Part shown: piece by piece, positions 31,804-40,050 of the stretch | Position numbering within the stretch: the first letter of the stretch is position 1 | Layout of the letters: every line of letters begins with the position of its first letter | NCBI GenBank assembly: GCA_910589125.1 | Contig: CAJURX010000008.1 | Location: 39,114-103,113, forward strand | Reading direction: 5' to 3' | Length of the DNA stretch: 64,000 bases | Source: an uncultured Eggerthellaceae bacterium | GTDB taxonomy: Bacteria > Actinomycetota > Coriobacteriia > Coriobacteriales > Eggerthellaceae | Program-made: the position numbers and the translations under genes | The notes under the pieces: generated by a model | Databases searched by the model: none | Seen by the model: the letters and a program-made list of their open reading frames with translations, nothing else | Told to the model about the DNA's origin: nothing

Positions 31804-33065
31804 CCGGGCACGAGCACGTGCATCCGGCGACCGAGGAGGCATTCGGCGCTCGCACGGATGTCGGATACACCCGAGAGCACAACGAGGATTCCCTCCTGGT
31901 CATGCCACCGCTCTACGCTGTCTGCGACGGCATGGGCGGACATGAGGCCGGTGAGGTCGCCTCTGAGATAGCCGTGCGCGAGCTACGCGCCCACGCGCCG
32001 AACGCTCCTGACGCGGATGCGCTCGGACATGCCGTGGATGAAGCGAACCTCGCCATCATCCATGCCGTCTCAGAGGGCATCGGACGCGAGGGCATGGGCA
32101 CCACCTGCACCGCCGCCATGCTAGACGGAGACCACCTGGCCATCGCGCAGTGCGGCGACTCGCGCGCCTACCTCCTCCATGGCGGAGCGCTCCAACAGCT
32201 CACGCGCGACCACAGCCTGGTGGCCGACCTGATCGAGAAGGGCGAGATACAGCCTGAAGAGGCGCGCACGCATCCATGGCGCTCATACATCACGCGCGCG
32301 CTCGGGCTGGACCCGCGCATCCATGCGGACCTCTACGAGCTGTCCGTGGAGGCGGGAGACCGGCTCATGCTGTGCTCGGACGGTCTGTACTCCATGGTGG
32401 ACGACGCGAAGATATGCCGGATCATGGCTGATGAGGATGACCCGCAGGCTGCTGCCGACAAGCTCACCGAAGCGGCGCTCGATGCGGGCGGCAATGACAA
32501 CGTGACCGTGATCGTGGTGGATGCGATCGGCTCAAAGAAGCGCCGGCGCAAGATGGCGCGCAAGACGCGCTTCGCAGCCATCACCACGGTGATAGCCCTC
32601 GTGCTCCTGCTGGGAGGCACTGGATTCGCCCTGAATTGGTGGATGACGAAATCCGCCTACTTGGGCGAAGTGGACGGCAAGGTGGCCGTCTACCAGGGCA
32701 TCCCCGGGCAAGTCCTCGGGATGGGGCACTCAGAGCTGGACGAGGTCACGGACGTGCCGATGGATGCCCTGCAACCAGGGACCGCCGCACGCGTGCGCGA
32801 CCATGAGATACGCTGCGAATCCATCGAAGCGGCGCGACACCTCGTGAACGAATACCGCCTTGACGCTGGACTCGATGACGCGACCACGCCAGAGGGCGCA
32901 GCATCCGAGGACCCATCTGCCGCTGGCGCCGGTGCGGAAGGCGCGCCTGATGGCTCAGGAACCGCAGAGGCGGGTGCCGACGCTGCTGCCGCAGGGACCA
33001 CCTCCGGCGGAGATGCGACAGCGGATGCCGCGGATGCTCCCGCATCGGAAGCGGGAGCGCGATGA
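31800..33065 (+). CDS. pstP: PP2C-family Ser/Thr phosphatase (PstP)
   Basis: A 421-residue phosphatase that opposes PknB. Residues 1-245 are the PP2C domain: TREHNEDS, VCDGMGGHEAGE, GMGTTCTAA, CGDSRAYLL, LCSDGLY and GGNDNVTVI hold the metal-binding aspartates. A membrane segment lies at about 260-283. The extracytoplasmic part (to 421) is short, with a disordered Ala/Gly/Glu-rich tail from about 365. It overlaps fhaB upstream and rodA-pbpA downstream by ATGA. Confidence 0.96.
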   Translation: MTGHEHVHPATEEAFGARTDVGYTREHNEDSLLVMPPLYAVCDGMGGHEAGEVASEIAVRELRAHAPNAPDADALGHAVDEANLAIIHAVSEGIGREGMGTTCTAAMLDGDHLAIAQCGDSRAYLLHGGALQQLTRDHSLVADLIEKGEIQPEEARTHPWRSYITRALGLDPRIHADLYELSVEAGDRLMLCSDGLYSMVDDAKICRIMADEDDPQAAADKLTEAALDAGGNDNVTVIVVDAIGSKKRRRKMARKTRFAAITTVIALVLLLGGTGFALNWWMTKSAYLGEVDGKVAVYQGIPGQVLGMGHSELDEVTDVPMDALQPGTAARVRDHEIRCESIEAARHLVNEYRLDAGLDDATTPEGAASEDPSAAGAGAEGAPDGSGTAEAGADAAAAGTTSGGDATADAADAPASEAGAR

Positions 33066-35833
33066 CGCGCCGCAACATCGAATTGCTGCTGCTGATCGTG
33101 GCAGCGCCCATCGTGATCGTGCTGTTCGCCATGATGGTGGTGAGCGGCGGCCAAGAGCTGTCATTCAACACGCTCGGCGTGCCCATCGGCATCTTCGTGG
33201 CGTTCATCGCAGCGCACCTGGCAACGCGCAAGCTGACGCCGAACGCAGACCCGGCGCTCCTCCCCATCACATTCGCCCTCTCTGGCATCGGGATGGCGTT
33301 CGTCACGCGCCTGGCACCCAACGCCGCAGGCCGTCAGCTCATCTGGCTCTTCGCAGGCGTTGCGATGCTCATCCTGGTGCTCCTCATCATCAAGAACATG
33401 GACAAGCTGGCGCAGTACAAGTACACGCTCATGATCGTAGGCGTCCTGCTCCTGCTCTCCCCCATGCTGCCGGGCATCGGCACCGAGATCAATGGCAGCC
33501 GCCTGTGGTTGAAGGTCGGCGACCTCTCGTTCCAACCCGGCGAGCTGGCCAAGATATGCATCGTGCTCTTCCTAGCGGCCTACCTTGCGCAGAACCGAGA
33601 GATGCTCTCGGTGTTCACGTGGGAGATCGGGCCTGTGCGCCTGCCGTCGCTCGCAACGCTCATGCCGCTCTTGTTCATGTGGGCGTTGGCGTTCCTCATC
33701 GTCGTGCTGGAGAAGGACCTGGGCAGCGCGCTCGTGCTGTTCCTCGTGTTCCTGGTCATGCTCTACGTGGCCACGGGCAAGAAGCTCTATCTGGTCGTGG
33801 GCATCCTCCTGGCCGGCGTGGCGGCCGTGGCGCTCTTCTTCATGTTCAGCCACGTGCAGACGCGCGTGGAGATCTGGCTGGACCCCTTCGCAGACGCTCA
33901 AGACAAGGGCTACCAGATCGTGCAGAGCATCTATTCGCTGGCTGATGGCGGCTTGTTCGGCCAGGGCATCGGACGCGGGCTTTCCACGCAGATCCCCTAT
34001 GTGGAATCGGACTTCATCTTCGCGGCCATCGGCGAGGAGACGGGGCTTTTGGGTGCCGCTGGCGTGCTGTTGCTCTATCTCTGCTTCGCCATCCGAGGCA
34101 TCCTGACCGCCGCGCGGGCGAAGAGCGATTTCAGCTCCTTCACCGCCGTGGGCGCCACCTCCATCGTGGTCCTGGGCGCATTCATCATCGTGGGCGGCGT
34201 GACGCGGCTCATCCCGCTCACGGGCATCACGCTCCCCTTCATCAGCCAAGGCGGCTCATCCCTCCTTGCCGGATTCATCATCGTGGGGCTGCTACTGCGC
34301 ATCGGCGACCAAGCCACCGGCCGCGAGGCGGAGATGACGTCCGCCACCAGCGTGTCCCTGCATGCGAACAGCGTGCTCGGACGCGTGGCCCTCGGCTCGC
34401 GCCTGACGAACACCATCATCATCTTCTCCCTCATGTTCGCCGCCCTCGTCGCCAACCTCACGTGGATCATGGTGGTGAACGCTGAGGCCTACCAGAACAT
34501 GCCAGGCAACAACCACACCATCGCGAAGGAAGCTCATTCGGAGCGCGGCACCATCTCCACCTACGATGGCGTAGTGCTGGCACGCTCCGTCGAACAGGTC
34601 GACGGCACCTATGATCGCGAATACCCCGCAGGGAACCTCGCCGCGCACGTGGTGGGCTACTATTCCAGCACCTACGGCATGAGCGGCATCGAAGCATCCA
34701 TGAACGATACGCTCCGCGGCCAGGAGAACTACGCGAACTGGTCCGACGTCATCGACTCGCTGGCGGGGATCGGCAGTCCCGGCAACGATGTCACGCTGAC
34801 GCTGAACTCCAAGGTGCAGACCGCTGCCCAAGAGGCGCTGGAGGGGCTCACGGGCGCGTGCGTCGTCATCGACCCCACCACGGGTGCCACGCTCGCCATG
34901 GCCTCCTCCCCCACTTATGATGCCGCCGCCTTCGAGGAGGTCATCAGCCAGGCTGGCTCTGGCGCATCAGAGGATTCCTCCGAGCTGCTGAACCGCGCCA
35001 CCCAAGCGCTCTATGCTCCCGGCTCCACCTTCAAGACGGTCACGCTCTCCGGCGCGCTATCAGACGGCATCTGCGAGGCGGACTCCATCTACGATGCGCC
35101 CGCCGAGATGGACATCGGGAACGCGCCCGTGGCGAACTACCAAGACAAGGGATATGGCGACATCACCGTCGAGAGGGCATTCCAGGTATCCGCGAACACC
35201 GTGTTCGGCCAGATCGGCGTGGAGATGGGCAGCGAAGCGCTCGTGCGCACCGCCGAGGCGTTCGGCTTCAACAAGAAGATCGACTTCGACCTGCCGGTAG
35301 CCACCTCCCTCATGCCCGATCCGTCAGAGATGACCACGTGGGAGACGGCGTGGGCCGCTGATGGCGAACCGGTGGGCGAGCACGCATCACCTGCCGGACC
35401 GCAGGCCACCGTCCTCCAGATGGCGCTCGTCGGGTGCGCAGAGGCGCATGGTGGCGAGATACTCTCCCCGTATCTGGTGGAGGGCATCTACAGCGCATCG
35501 GGCCAGAAGAGCTATTCGGCATCCCCGTCGCGCTTCGCAGAGCCGCTGGCCTCGGATGTAGCTGACGAGGTGCTCGACCTCATGCGCGGCGTGGTCGCCC
35601 AGGGGACAGCCACCGATGCAGCCATCGAAGGCGTCACCATCGCAGGCAAGACAGGCACCGCTGAGAAGGAAGGGCGTCCGGATGACAGCTGGTTCATCGG
35701 CGTGGGCGATGCCGACGGAGCTCGGAACGTGGTGGTCGCGATCATGGTGGAGGGCGCAGGGACATCCGTGCATGCTGCGGGTCTCTCACGGGACGTCATG
35801 CGCGCCGCTCTCGAGGTGCAAGGCGCGCTCTAG
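33062..35833 (+). CDS. rodA-pbpA: Fused SEDS glycosyltransferase / class B penicillin-binding protein (RodA-PbpA)
   Basis: A 923-residue single chain joining a peptidoglycan polymerase to its transpeptidase. Residues 1-420 are a SEDS protein (RodA/FtsW): NGSRLWLKVGDLSFQPGELAKI, catalytic-type Asp219 in EKDLGSAL, and TLPFISQGGSSLL. A linker and one more membrane segment (about 449-473) lead into a short class B PBP: nucleophile Ser655 in PGSTFK, SAN at 710-712, and KTG at 863-865. The dimerisation region (about 480-590) is small, like M. tuberculosis PbpA. No frameshift or stop separates the halves. In M. tuberculosis rodA and pbpA are separate neighbours in this cluster. It overlaps pstP by ATGA. 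Confidence 0.96.
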   Translation: MTRRNIELLLLIVAAPIVIVLFAMMVVSGGQELSFNTLGVPIGIFVAFIAAHLATRKLTPNADPALLPITFALSGIGMAFVTRLAPNAAGRQLIWLFAGVAMLILVLLIIKNMDKLAQYKYTLMIVGVLLLLSPMLPGIGTEINGSRLWLKVGDLSFQPGELAKICIVLFLAAYLAQNREMLSVFTWEIGPVRLPSLATLMPLLFMWALAFLIVVLEKDLGSALVLFLVFLVMLYVATGKKLYLVVGILLAGVAAVALFFMFSHVQTRVEIWLDPFADAQDKGYQIVQSIYSLADGGLFGQGIGRGLSTQIPYVESDFIFAAIGEETGLLGAAGVLLLYLCFAIRGILTAARAKSDFSSFTAVGATSIVVLGAFIIVGGVTRLIPLTGITLPFISQGGSSLLAGFIIVGLLLRIGDQATGREAEMTSATSVSLHANSVLGRVALGSRLTNTIIIFSLMFAALVANLTWIMVVNAEAYQNMPGNNHTIAKEAHSERGTISTYDGVVLARSVEQVDGTYDREYPAGNLAAHVVGYYSSTYGMSGIEASMNDTLRGQENYANWSDVIDSLAGIGSPGNDVTLTLNSKVQTAAQEALEGLTGACVVIDPTTGATLAMASSPTYDAAAFEEVISQAGSGASEDSSELLNRATQALYAPGSTFKTVTLSGALSDGICEADSIYDAPAEMDIGNAPVANYQDKGYGDITVERAFQVSANTVFGQIGVEMGSEALVRTAEAFGFNKKIDFDLPVATSLMPDPSEMTTWETAWAADGEPVGEHASPAGPQATVLQMALVGCAEAHGGEILSPYLVEGIYSASGQKSYSASPSRFAEPLASDVADEVLDLMRGVVAQGTATDAAIEGVTIAGKTGTAEKEGRPDDSWFIGVGDADGARNVVVAIMVEGAGTSVHAAGLSRDVMRAALEVQGAL

Positions 35834-35880
35834 CCGCGCTTCACAGGACGGTTCCAGGGCGGCTTCCTTGCATTTCAACG

Positions 35881-35889
35881 TGGTATCAT
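35881..35889 (+). promoter_or_regulatory. pknB promoter (extended -10)
   Basis: TGG TATCAT in the 117-bp gap after rodA-pbpA. There is no -35 consensus. pknB may also be read through from the upstream operon. Confidence 0.45.
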
Positions 35890-35950
35890 GTCTGGCACGC
35901 ATTGAACGCAGAGCAAACGAACAAGACGATGTGTACACAAAGGAGTCATC

Positions 35951-37939
35951 GTGACAAGACAAGGTCCTATGACCGGCCGTGTCTTCGCTGGGCGCTATGA
36001 GATCGGCGAGCGCATCGGCGTAGGTGGGATGGCCGAGGTCTATTCCGCCACGGACAACACGCTCGGTCGAACCGTTGCTGTCAAAGTGATGCTTCCGCAG
36101 TATGCGGATGACCCTGATTTCGCCCGCAGATTCCGCCAGGAAGCGGCTGCGGCAGCCAATCTCCAAAGCCCCTATATCGTGAACGTCTACGACTGGGGCC
36201 ATGACGAGGACACGTATTACATCGTCATGGAATACATCCGCGGCTCCGACCTCAAGACTGCCATCCAGCAGCGCGGTGCCATCAACCAGCGCAAGGCGGC
36301 CGAGATCGGCACGCAGGTATGCCAGGCGCTCACCGCAGCGCACCAGCAAGACATCATCCACCGCGACGTCAAGCCGCAGAACATCATGGTCCAGCCTGAT
36401 GGCAACGTGAAGGTCATGGACTTCGGCATCGCTCGCGCGAAGAACTCCACTGCTGACAAGACCACGGTCGTGCTCGGCACCGCACATTATGCTTCCCCCG
36501 AGCAAGCGCAGGGGAAGGACCTCTCAGCGGCGTCGGATATCTATTCCCTGGGCGTCGTGCTGTATGAGGCCACCACCGGGCAACTTCCCTTCGATGGACC
36601 TGATGCGGTCAGCGTCGCCCTGATGCAAGTGCAGGACGAGCCGAAGCCTCCGCGCGAGATCAACCCGGACATATCGCCTGAGCTGGAATCCATCATCATG
36701 TGCGCCATGCAGAAGGAGCCAGGACGGCGCTTCGCCACGGCGAATGACCTGCGCTTGGCCTTGACCGACTTCCTTGCTGGCAGACCCCTTGGCGCCACCG
36801 CGCCTCTAGCCACGGATGGATTCACCAGCGCGCAGACGCGCGTCATGGCACCGGTAGGCACCATGGATGCCGGCGCCACCAAGACCATGCCCATCACCCC
36901 GGGGGCAGCTGCCCATGCGGCACCAGGTACGGGAGATGCGCGCAGCTACAAGGCCGGCACTGACAAGCAGCCCATGTCCGGCAAGAAGAAGGCTGGCATC
37001 ATCGCGGGCGTGCTGATCGCTCTCCTGCTCATCGCGGGCGGGATCTTCGCCTTCGGGCTCAACAGCGGAGACAAGCTGGATGTCCCGAACGTGACGGGCA
37101 TGTCGGCCGAAGAAGCGCAGAAGACCATCGAGCAGAGCGGCTTCAAGGTGGGTGAGGTCAAGAACGTCTACGATGACTCCGCCGAACCGGGCACCGTCGT
37201 CGCGCAAAGCCCGAAGGGTGGCGACAAGGCCGAGAAGGGCTCCAAGATCAACATCGACGTCTCTCAGGGCAGCGAAGAGATCGAGGTCCCTGATGTGATG
37301 AACATGACGCTGGATGAGGCACGCAAGGCCATCACGGTCGCCGGCTTCTCCGTGGGCGAGACCACGAAGGAGTACAGCGACACCGTGGAAGAGGGCAAGG
37401 TCATGAAGCAGACGCCTACGGGCAAGACCATGGCTGCCCAGGGCTCCAAGATCGACCTGGTCATCTCACAGGGCACCGATCAGGTCGAGGTGCCGGATGT
37501 CGAAGGCCTCTCCTTGGATGCTGCACGAGCGAAGATAGAGCGCGCAGGCCTCAAGCTCTCGCAGGCTGATTCACAGCACAGCAGCTCCGTTGATGCGAAT
37601 TGCATCATCAGCCAGTCTCCCTCATCGGGCACGAAGGTGCCGGAGGGAAGCACGGTGAGCGTCGTCGTGTCACTTGGCAAGGAGGACACCTCTGTCACCA
37701 TCCCGAACGTAGTGGGAGACACGAAGGACAACGCCGTGTCGAAGCTGCGCAATGTAGGCTTCATCGTTGACGTGGATTCTGACAACTCTGATACCGTTGC
37801 CGCGGGCTTGGTCATCAGCCAGAACAGGACCGGACAAGCCGAGCGCGGCGATCGCGTGCTCATCGTGGTGTCCGAAGGTCCTGCACCCACTCCTCCCCCA
37901 CCAAGCGGCGGGGGCGACAGCCAGGGCAGCACCTCATAG
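35951..37939 (+). CDS. pknB: PASTA-domain Ser/Thr protein kinase (PknB)
   Basis: A 662-residue Hanks-type kinase. The catalytic domain spans residues 15-275: glycine loop IGVGGMAEVYSA, Lys45 in VAVKV, HRDVKPQN with Asp139, DFG at 157-159, and GTAHYASPEQA in the activation loop. A juxtamembrane Thr-rich segment (280-340) precedes a membrane helix (348-370). Four PASTA repeats (about 375-440, 443-508, 511-576, 580-645) face outward and are expected to sense peptidoglycan or lipid II. The tail is Pro/Gly-rich. The GTG start follows AAAGGAGTCATC. Mycobacterial clusters of this type also carry pknA, which is absent here. Confidence 0.96.
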   Translation: MTRQGPMTGRVFAGRYEIGERIGVGGMAEVYSATDNTLGRTVAVKVMLPQYADDPDFARRFRQEAAAAANLQSPYIVNVYDWGHDEDTYYIVMEYIRGSDLKTAIQQRGAINQRKAAEIGTQVCQALTAAHQQDIIHRDVKPQNIMVQPDGNVKVMDFGIARAKNSTADKTTVVLGTAHYASPEQAQGKDLSAASDIYSLGVVLYEATTGQLPFDGPDAVSVALMQVQDEPKPPREINPDISPELESIIMCAMQKEPGRRFATANDLRLALTDFLAGRPLGATAPLATDGFTSAQTRVMAPVGTMDAGATKTMPITPGAAAHAAPGTGDARSYKAGTDKQPMSGKKKAGIIAGVLIALLLIAGGIFAFGLNSGDKLDVPNVTGMSAEEAQKTIEQSGFKVGEVKNVYDDSAEPGTVVAQSPKGGDKAEKGSKINIDVSQGSEEIEVPDVMNMTLDEARKAITVAGFSVGETTKEYSDTVEEGKVMKQTPTGKTMAAQGSKIDLVISQGTDQVEVPDVEGLSLDAARAKIERAGLKLSQADSQHSSSVDANCIISQSPSSGTKVPEGSTVSVVVSLGKEDTSVTIPNVVGDTKDNAVSKLRNVGFIVDVDSDNSDTVAAGLVISQNRTGQAERGDRVLIVVSEGPAPTPPPPSGGGDSQGSTS

Positions 37940-37947
37940 GAACGCAC

Positions 37948-37980
37948 AACGACCGCAGCCGAGCTGCGGTCGTTCTCTTC
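37948..37980 (+). terminator. Rho-independent terminator of pknB
   Basis: An 11-bp stem, AACGACCGCAG / CTGCGGTCGTT, with loop CCGAG, is followed by CTCTTC. It begins 8 bp after the stop codon. Confidence 0.8.
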
Positions 37981-38115
37981 ATGCACCCATCGCTCGAGAC
38001 CACATCTACCCGCGCTGCCAGCTTCGGCCGCTGTGAGGTCTTGCACTGCCGCAACAGCGATACCACGCCCATGCGACATCGCCCTATTCCACGACCATCG
38101 CCGACCGATAAGCAA

Positions 38116-38121
38116 TACAAT
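38116..38121 (+). promoter_or_regulatory. -10 element implying a leaderless mscS transcript
   Basis: TACAAT is separated from the mscS ATG by 7 bp, so transcription would start at or next to the A of the start codon. No ribosome-binding sequence is seen upstream of that ATG. Confidence 0.5.
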
Positions 38122-38128
38122 GGTCCGC

Positions 38129-39028
38129 ATGGATCTTGAAGCGATCACAGATGCATTGAAGGGCTGGCTGGACAAGATGCTCCACGTCGACTGGCTGAGC
38201 ACCGCCATCACCATCGCCGTGGTCCTCATCGTGACATCCATCTGCGCCCATCTGGTCACCAAGCTCATCAAGAAGATGCTGCACGTGGATAAGAACCCGC
38301 TTCCCGCATCCAGCATCTTCGTGAACATCGGGCGCGTCACCATCTGGGTCATCGGCGTCTGCGTGATCCTGTCCAGCTGCTTCGACGTGAACATATCAGC
38401 CGCCATCACAGCGCTCGGCATCGGCGGCTTGGCCATCTCACTCGGCTTCCAGGCGACCCTCTCGAACCTCATAGCGGGGCTGCAAGTCAGCCTCACGAAG
38501 CTGGTCATCCCTGGTGACCATATCCGCGTCGGGACGGATGAGGGCATCGTCGATGATGTCACCTGGCGCCACACTCGCATCATCAACGCGCGGGGCGAGC
38601 ACATCATCATCCCGAACTCCCTCATGAACACAGATGCGCTCGTGAAGTTGCTCCCCCAATCCATCATCCGCATTCCCATCATCGTTGCTCCTGATGCGGG
38701 TGGCATGGATGCGATGATCTCCGACATGCAGAGCGAAGTCGATCAAGCTGTCACGCCCCTCGTGAAGATGGTGGACCCCGCCAAGATACAGCTTGCCGAG
38801 ATCACGGAGCGCGGATATCGTGGAACGCTCAGCTTCTCGGTGACCGAGGGAGCTGATATCGGCGAGGTCAAGACGGCCGCTCTGAAAGCGATATCCGATC
38901 GAGCTCACGGCACATCGCACGCACAGTCCCACCATACCCATCGCCTCAAGCATGTGAGGGCACCCAAGGGCTTCATAGATGCGCTCAAGGAGCGCCTTGC
39001 GACCACAGAATGCGGTGATGCGCAATGA
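38129..39028 (+). CDS. mscS: Small-conductance mechanosensitive channel (MscS family)
   Basis: A 299-residue channel with three membrane segments (about 20-40, 60-85, 90-115), the third carrying the pore-like ALGIGGLAISLGFQATLSNLIAGLQV. The beta domain follows (GDHIRVGTDEGIVDDVTWRHTRIINARGEHIIIPNS), then a C-terminal alpha-beta domain. The ATG at 38129 fits the leaderless signal; a longer frame from 38033 has no support. The stop overlaps nrdG (ATGA), an unexpected pairing of an osmotic valve with a radical enzyme activator. Confidence 0.93.
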   Translation: MDLEAITDALKGWLDKMLHVDWLSTAITIAVVLIVTSICAHLVTKLIKKMLHVDKNPLPASSIFVNIGRVTIWVIGVCVILSSCFDVNISAAITALGIGGLAISLGFQATLSNLIAGLQVSLTKLVIPGDHIRVGTDEGIVDDVTWRHTRIINARGEHIIIPNSLMNTDALVKLLPQSIIRIPIIVAPDAGGMDAMISDMQSEVDQAVTPLVKMVDPAKIQLAEITERGYRGTLSFSVTEGADIGEVKTAALKAISDRAHGTSHAQSHHTHRLKHVRAPKGFIDALKERLATTECGDAQ

Positions 39029-39558
39029 CGAGGATCCGCCTCTACGGGACCGTGCAGGACTCCATCGTGGATGGACCTGGCTTGCGCTATGCGGTATTCG
39101 TGCAGGGATGCACGCACGGCTGCCCCGGCTGCCACAATCCCGATAGCCAACCTGCAGAGGGCGGCACGGTGCACGATACCGAAGAGGTGCTTGCAGATAT
39201 CATTAAGAATCCCCTGATAAAGGGCGTTACGATCTCTGGAGGCGAGCCGTTCGAGCAACCCCAGGCTACCGCCGAGCTCGCACAGCGCCTGAAGGAGAGG
39301 GGCTACGATGTGTGGACCTTCACGGGATACCTCTTCGAGGACCTGCGCGCACGCAAGGACGCGGATATCGATCGATTGATCCAGCACACAGACGTGCTCG
39401 TGGACGGCCCCTTCGTAGAGAAGCTCAAGTCGCTTGACTTGAAGTGGTGCGGATCATCGAACCAGCGCCTGATCGATGTGCCCAAGACCTTGCAACGCGG
39501 AAGCATCGTCCTCTGGCACCAAGACGAGATGACGTTCCAGCGTCCGAGCAATTGGTAG
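39025..39558 (+). CDS. nrdG: Anaerobic ribonucleotide reductase activating protein (NrdG)
   Basis: A 177-residue radical-SAM enzyme that installs the glycyl radical on NrdD. The iron-sulphur Cys motif is CTHGCPGCHNP (CxxxCxxC), with SIVDGPGLRYAVFVQG before it and TISGGEPFEQP after. It is translationally coupled to mscS by ATGA. Its partner nrdD lies 0.5 kb downstream on the opposite strand, with the 6S RNA gene between them, so the pair is convergent and not one operon. Confidence 0.95.
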   Translation: MTRIRLYGTVQDSIVDGPGLRYAVFVQGCTHGCPGCHNPDSQPAEGGTVHDTEEVLADIIKNPLIKGVTISGGEPFEQPQATAELAQRLKERGYDVWTFTGYLFEDLRARKDADIDRLIQHTDVLVDGPFVEKLKSLDLKWCGSSNQRLIDVPKTLQRGSIVLWHQDEMTFQRPSNW

Positions 39559-39640
39559 CACGCCTCTACCTGATCCCAGGAGACATCAACTGCTCAACAA
39601 CCATTGCATGTCAAGGCTTTTCCTTGTCAGGAGCTATCCG

Positions 39641-39646
39641 TATACT
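39641..39646 (+). promoter_or_regulatory. 6S RNA promoter (-10)
   Basis: TATACT lies 8 bp before the predicted RNA 5' end. The -35 region (TTTTCC with a 17-bp spacer) is poor. Confidence 0.5.
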
Positions 39647-39653
39647 TGCAAGC

Positions 39654-39822
39654 AAGTCCCGCTCCGCCTCATATTGCGATGGACCGACGTTGTACTCTAG
39701 GGAGCCCTAGATCGCAGGTGGAATGGGGATTCGTGCCCGTTGGTACGAAAGCCAGGAAGCCTGCTGCGGGTACCCACCTTGACTGGTGGGTTCATCCTTT
39801 CGGGCAAGGGGCGGGGCTTTTT
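39654..39822 (+). ncRNA. ssrS: 6S RNA
   Basis: An RNA of about 169 nt fits 6S structure. The ends pair: AAGTCCCGCTCC (39654-39665) with GGGGCGGGGCTT (39808-39819), 12 pairs including two G-U, followed by a T run. GCAGG (39714) pairs with CCTGC (39760), closing an apical arm with TTCGT / ACGAA. Between these stems lies the large central bubble, with a CTAGGG AG CCCTAG hairpin on one side and ACCCACC / GGTGGGT on the other. The words TTGTAC-CTAG near the 5' side and GGGTTCATC...GGGCTT near the 3' end match Bacillus 6S RNA from memory. 6S RNA mimics an open promoter and binds housekeeping RNA polymerase in slow growth. Confidence 0.82.
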
Positions 39823-39834
39823 CCGCGAGACGAA

Positions 39835-39867
39835 AGAGGGGCGCATCAGATGGTGTGCCCCTCTTAT
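39835..39867 (+). terminator. Terminator after the 6S RNA gene
   Basis: AGAGGGGC and GCCCCTCT form an 8-bp stem with a 14-nt loop, followed by TAT. It may end read-through past the 6S T run. The sequence 39868-39996 holds nothing recognisable. Confidence 0.6.
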
Positions 39868-39996
39868 CCTCATGACTGGCACTTACCCCACAAGGACATT
39901 ATCATCCAAAACAGCGACCGCAGGTGGATCGGGCGGTTCGCTTACGGCATCAGCGCAGCTACGAGGCTCATGACGCAAACCTCTCCCGCACATGCG

Positions 39997-40024
39997 AAAA
40001 AGGGCCACAGCATAGCCGTGGCCC
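39997..40024 (-). terminator. Rho-independent terminator of nrdD
   Basis: On the minus strand GGGCCAC and GTGGCCC (loop GGCTATGCT) are followed by TTTTT, beginning 27 bp after the nrdD stop. Confidence 0.85.
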
Positions 40025-40050
40025 TCCATTCACGCAAAGCGTCAGCGCCG

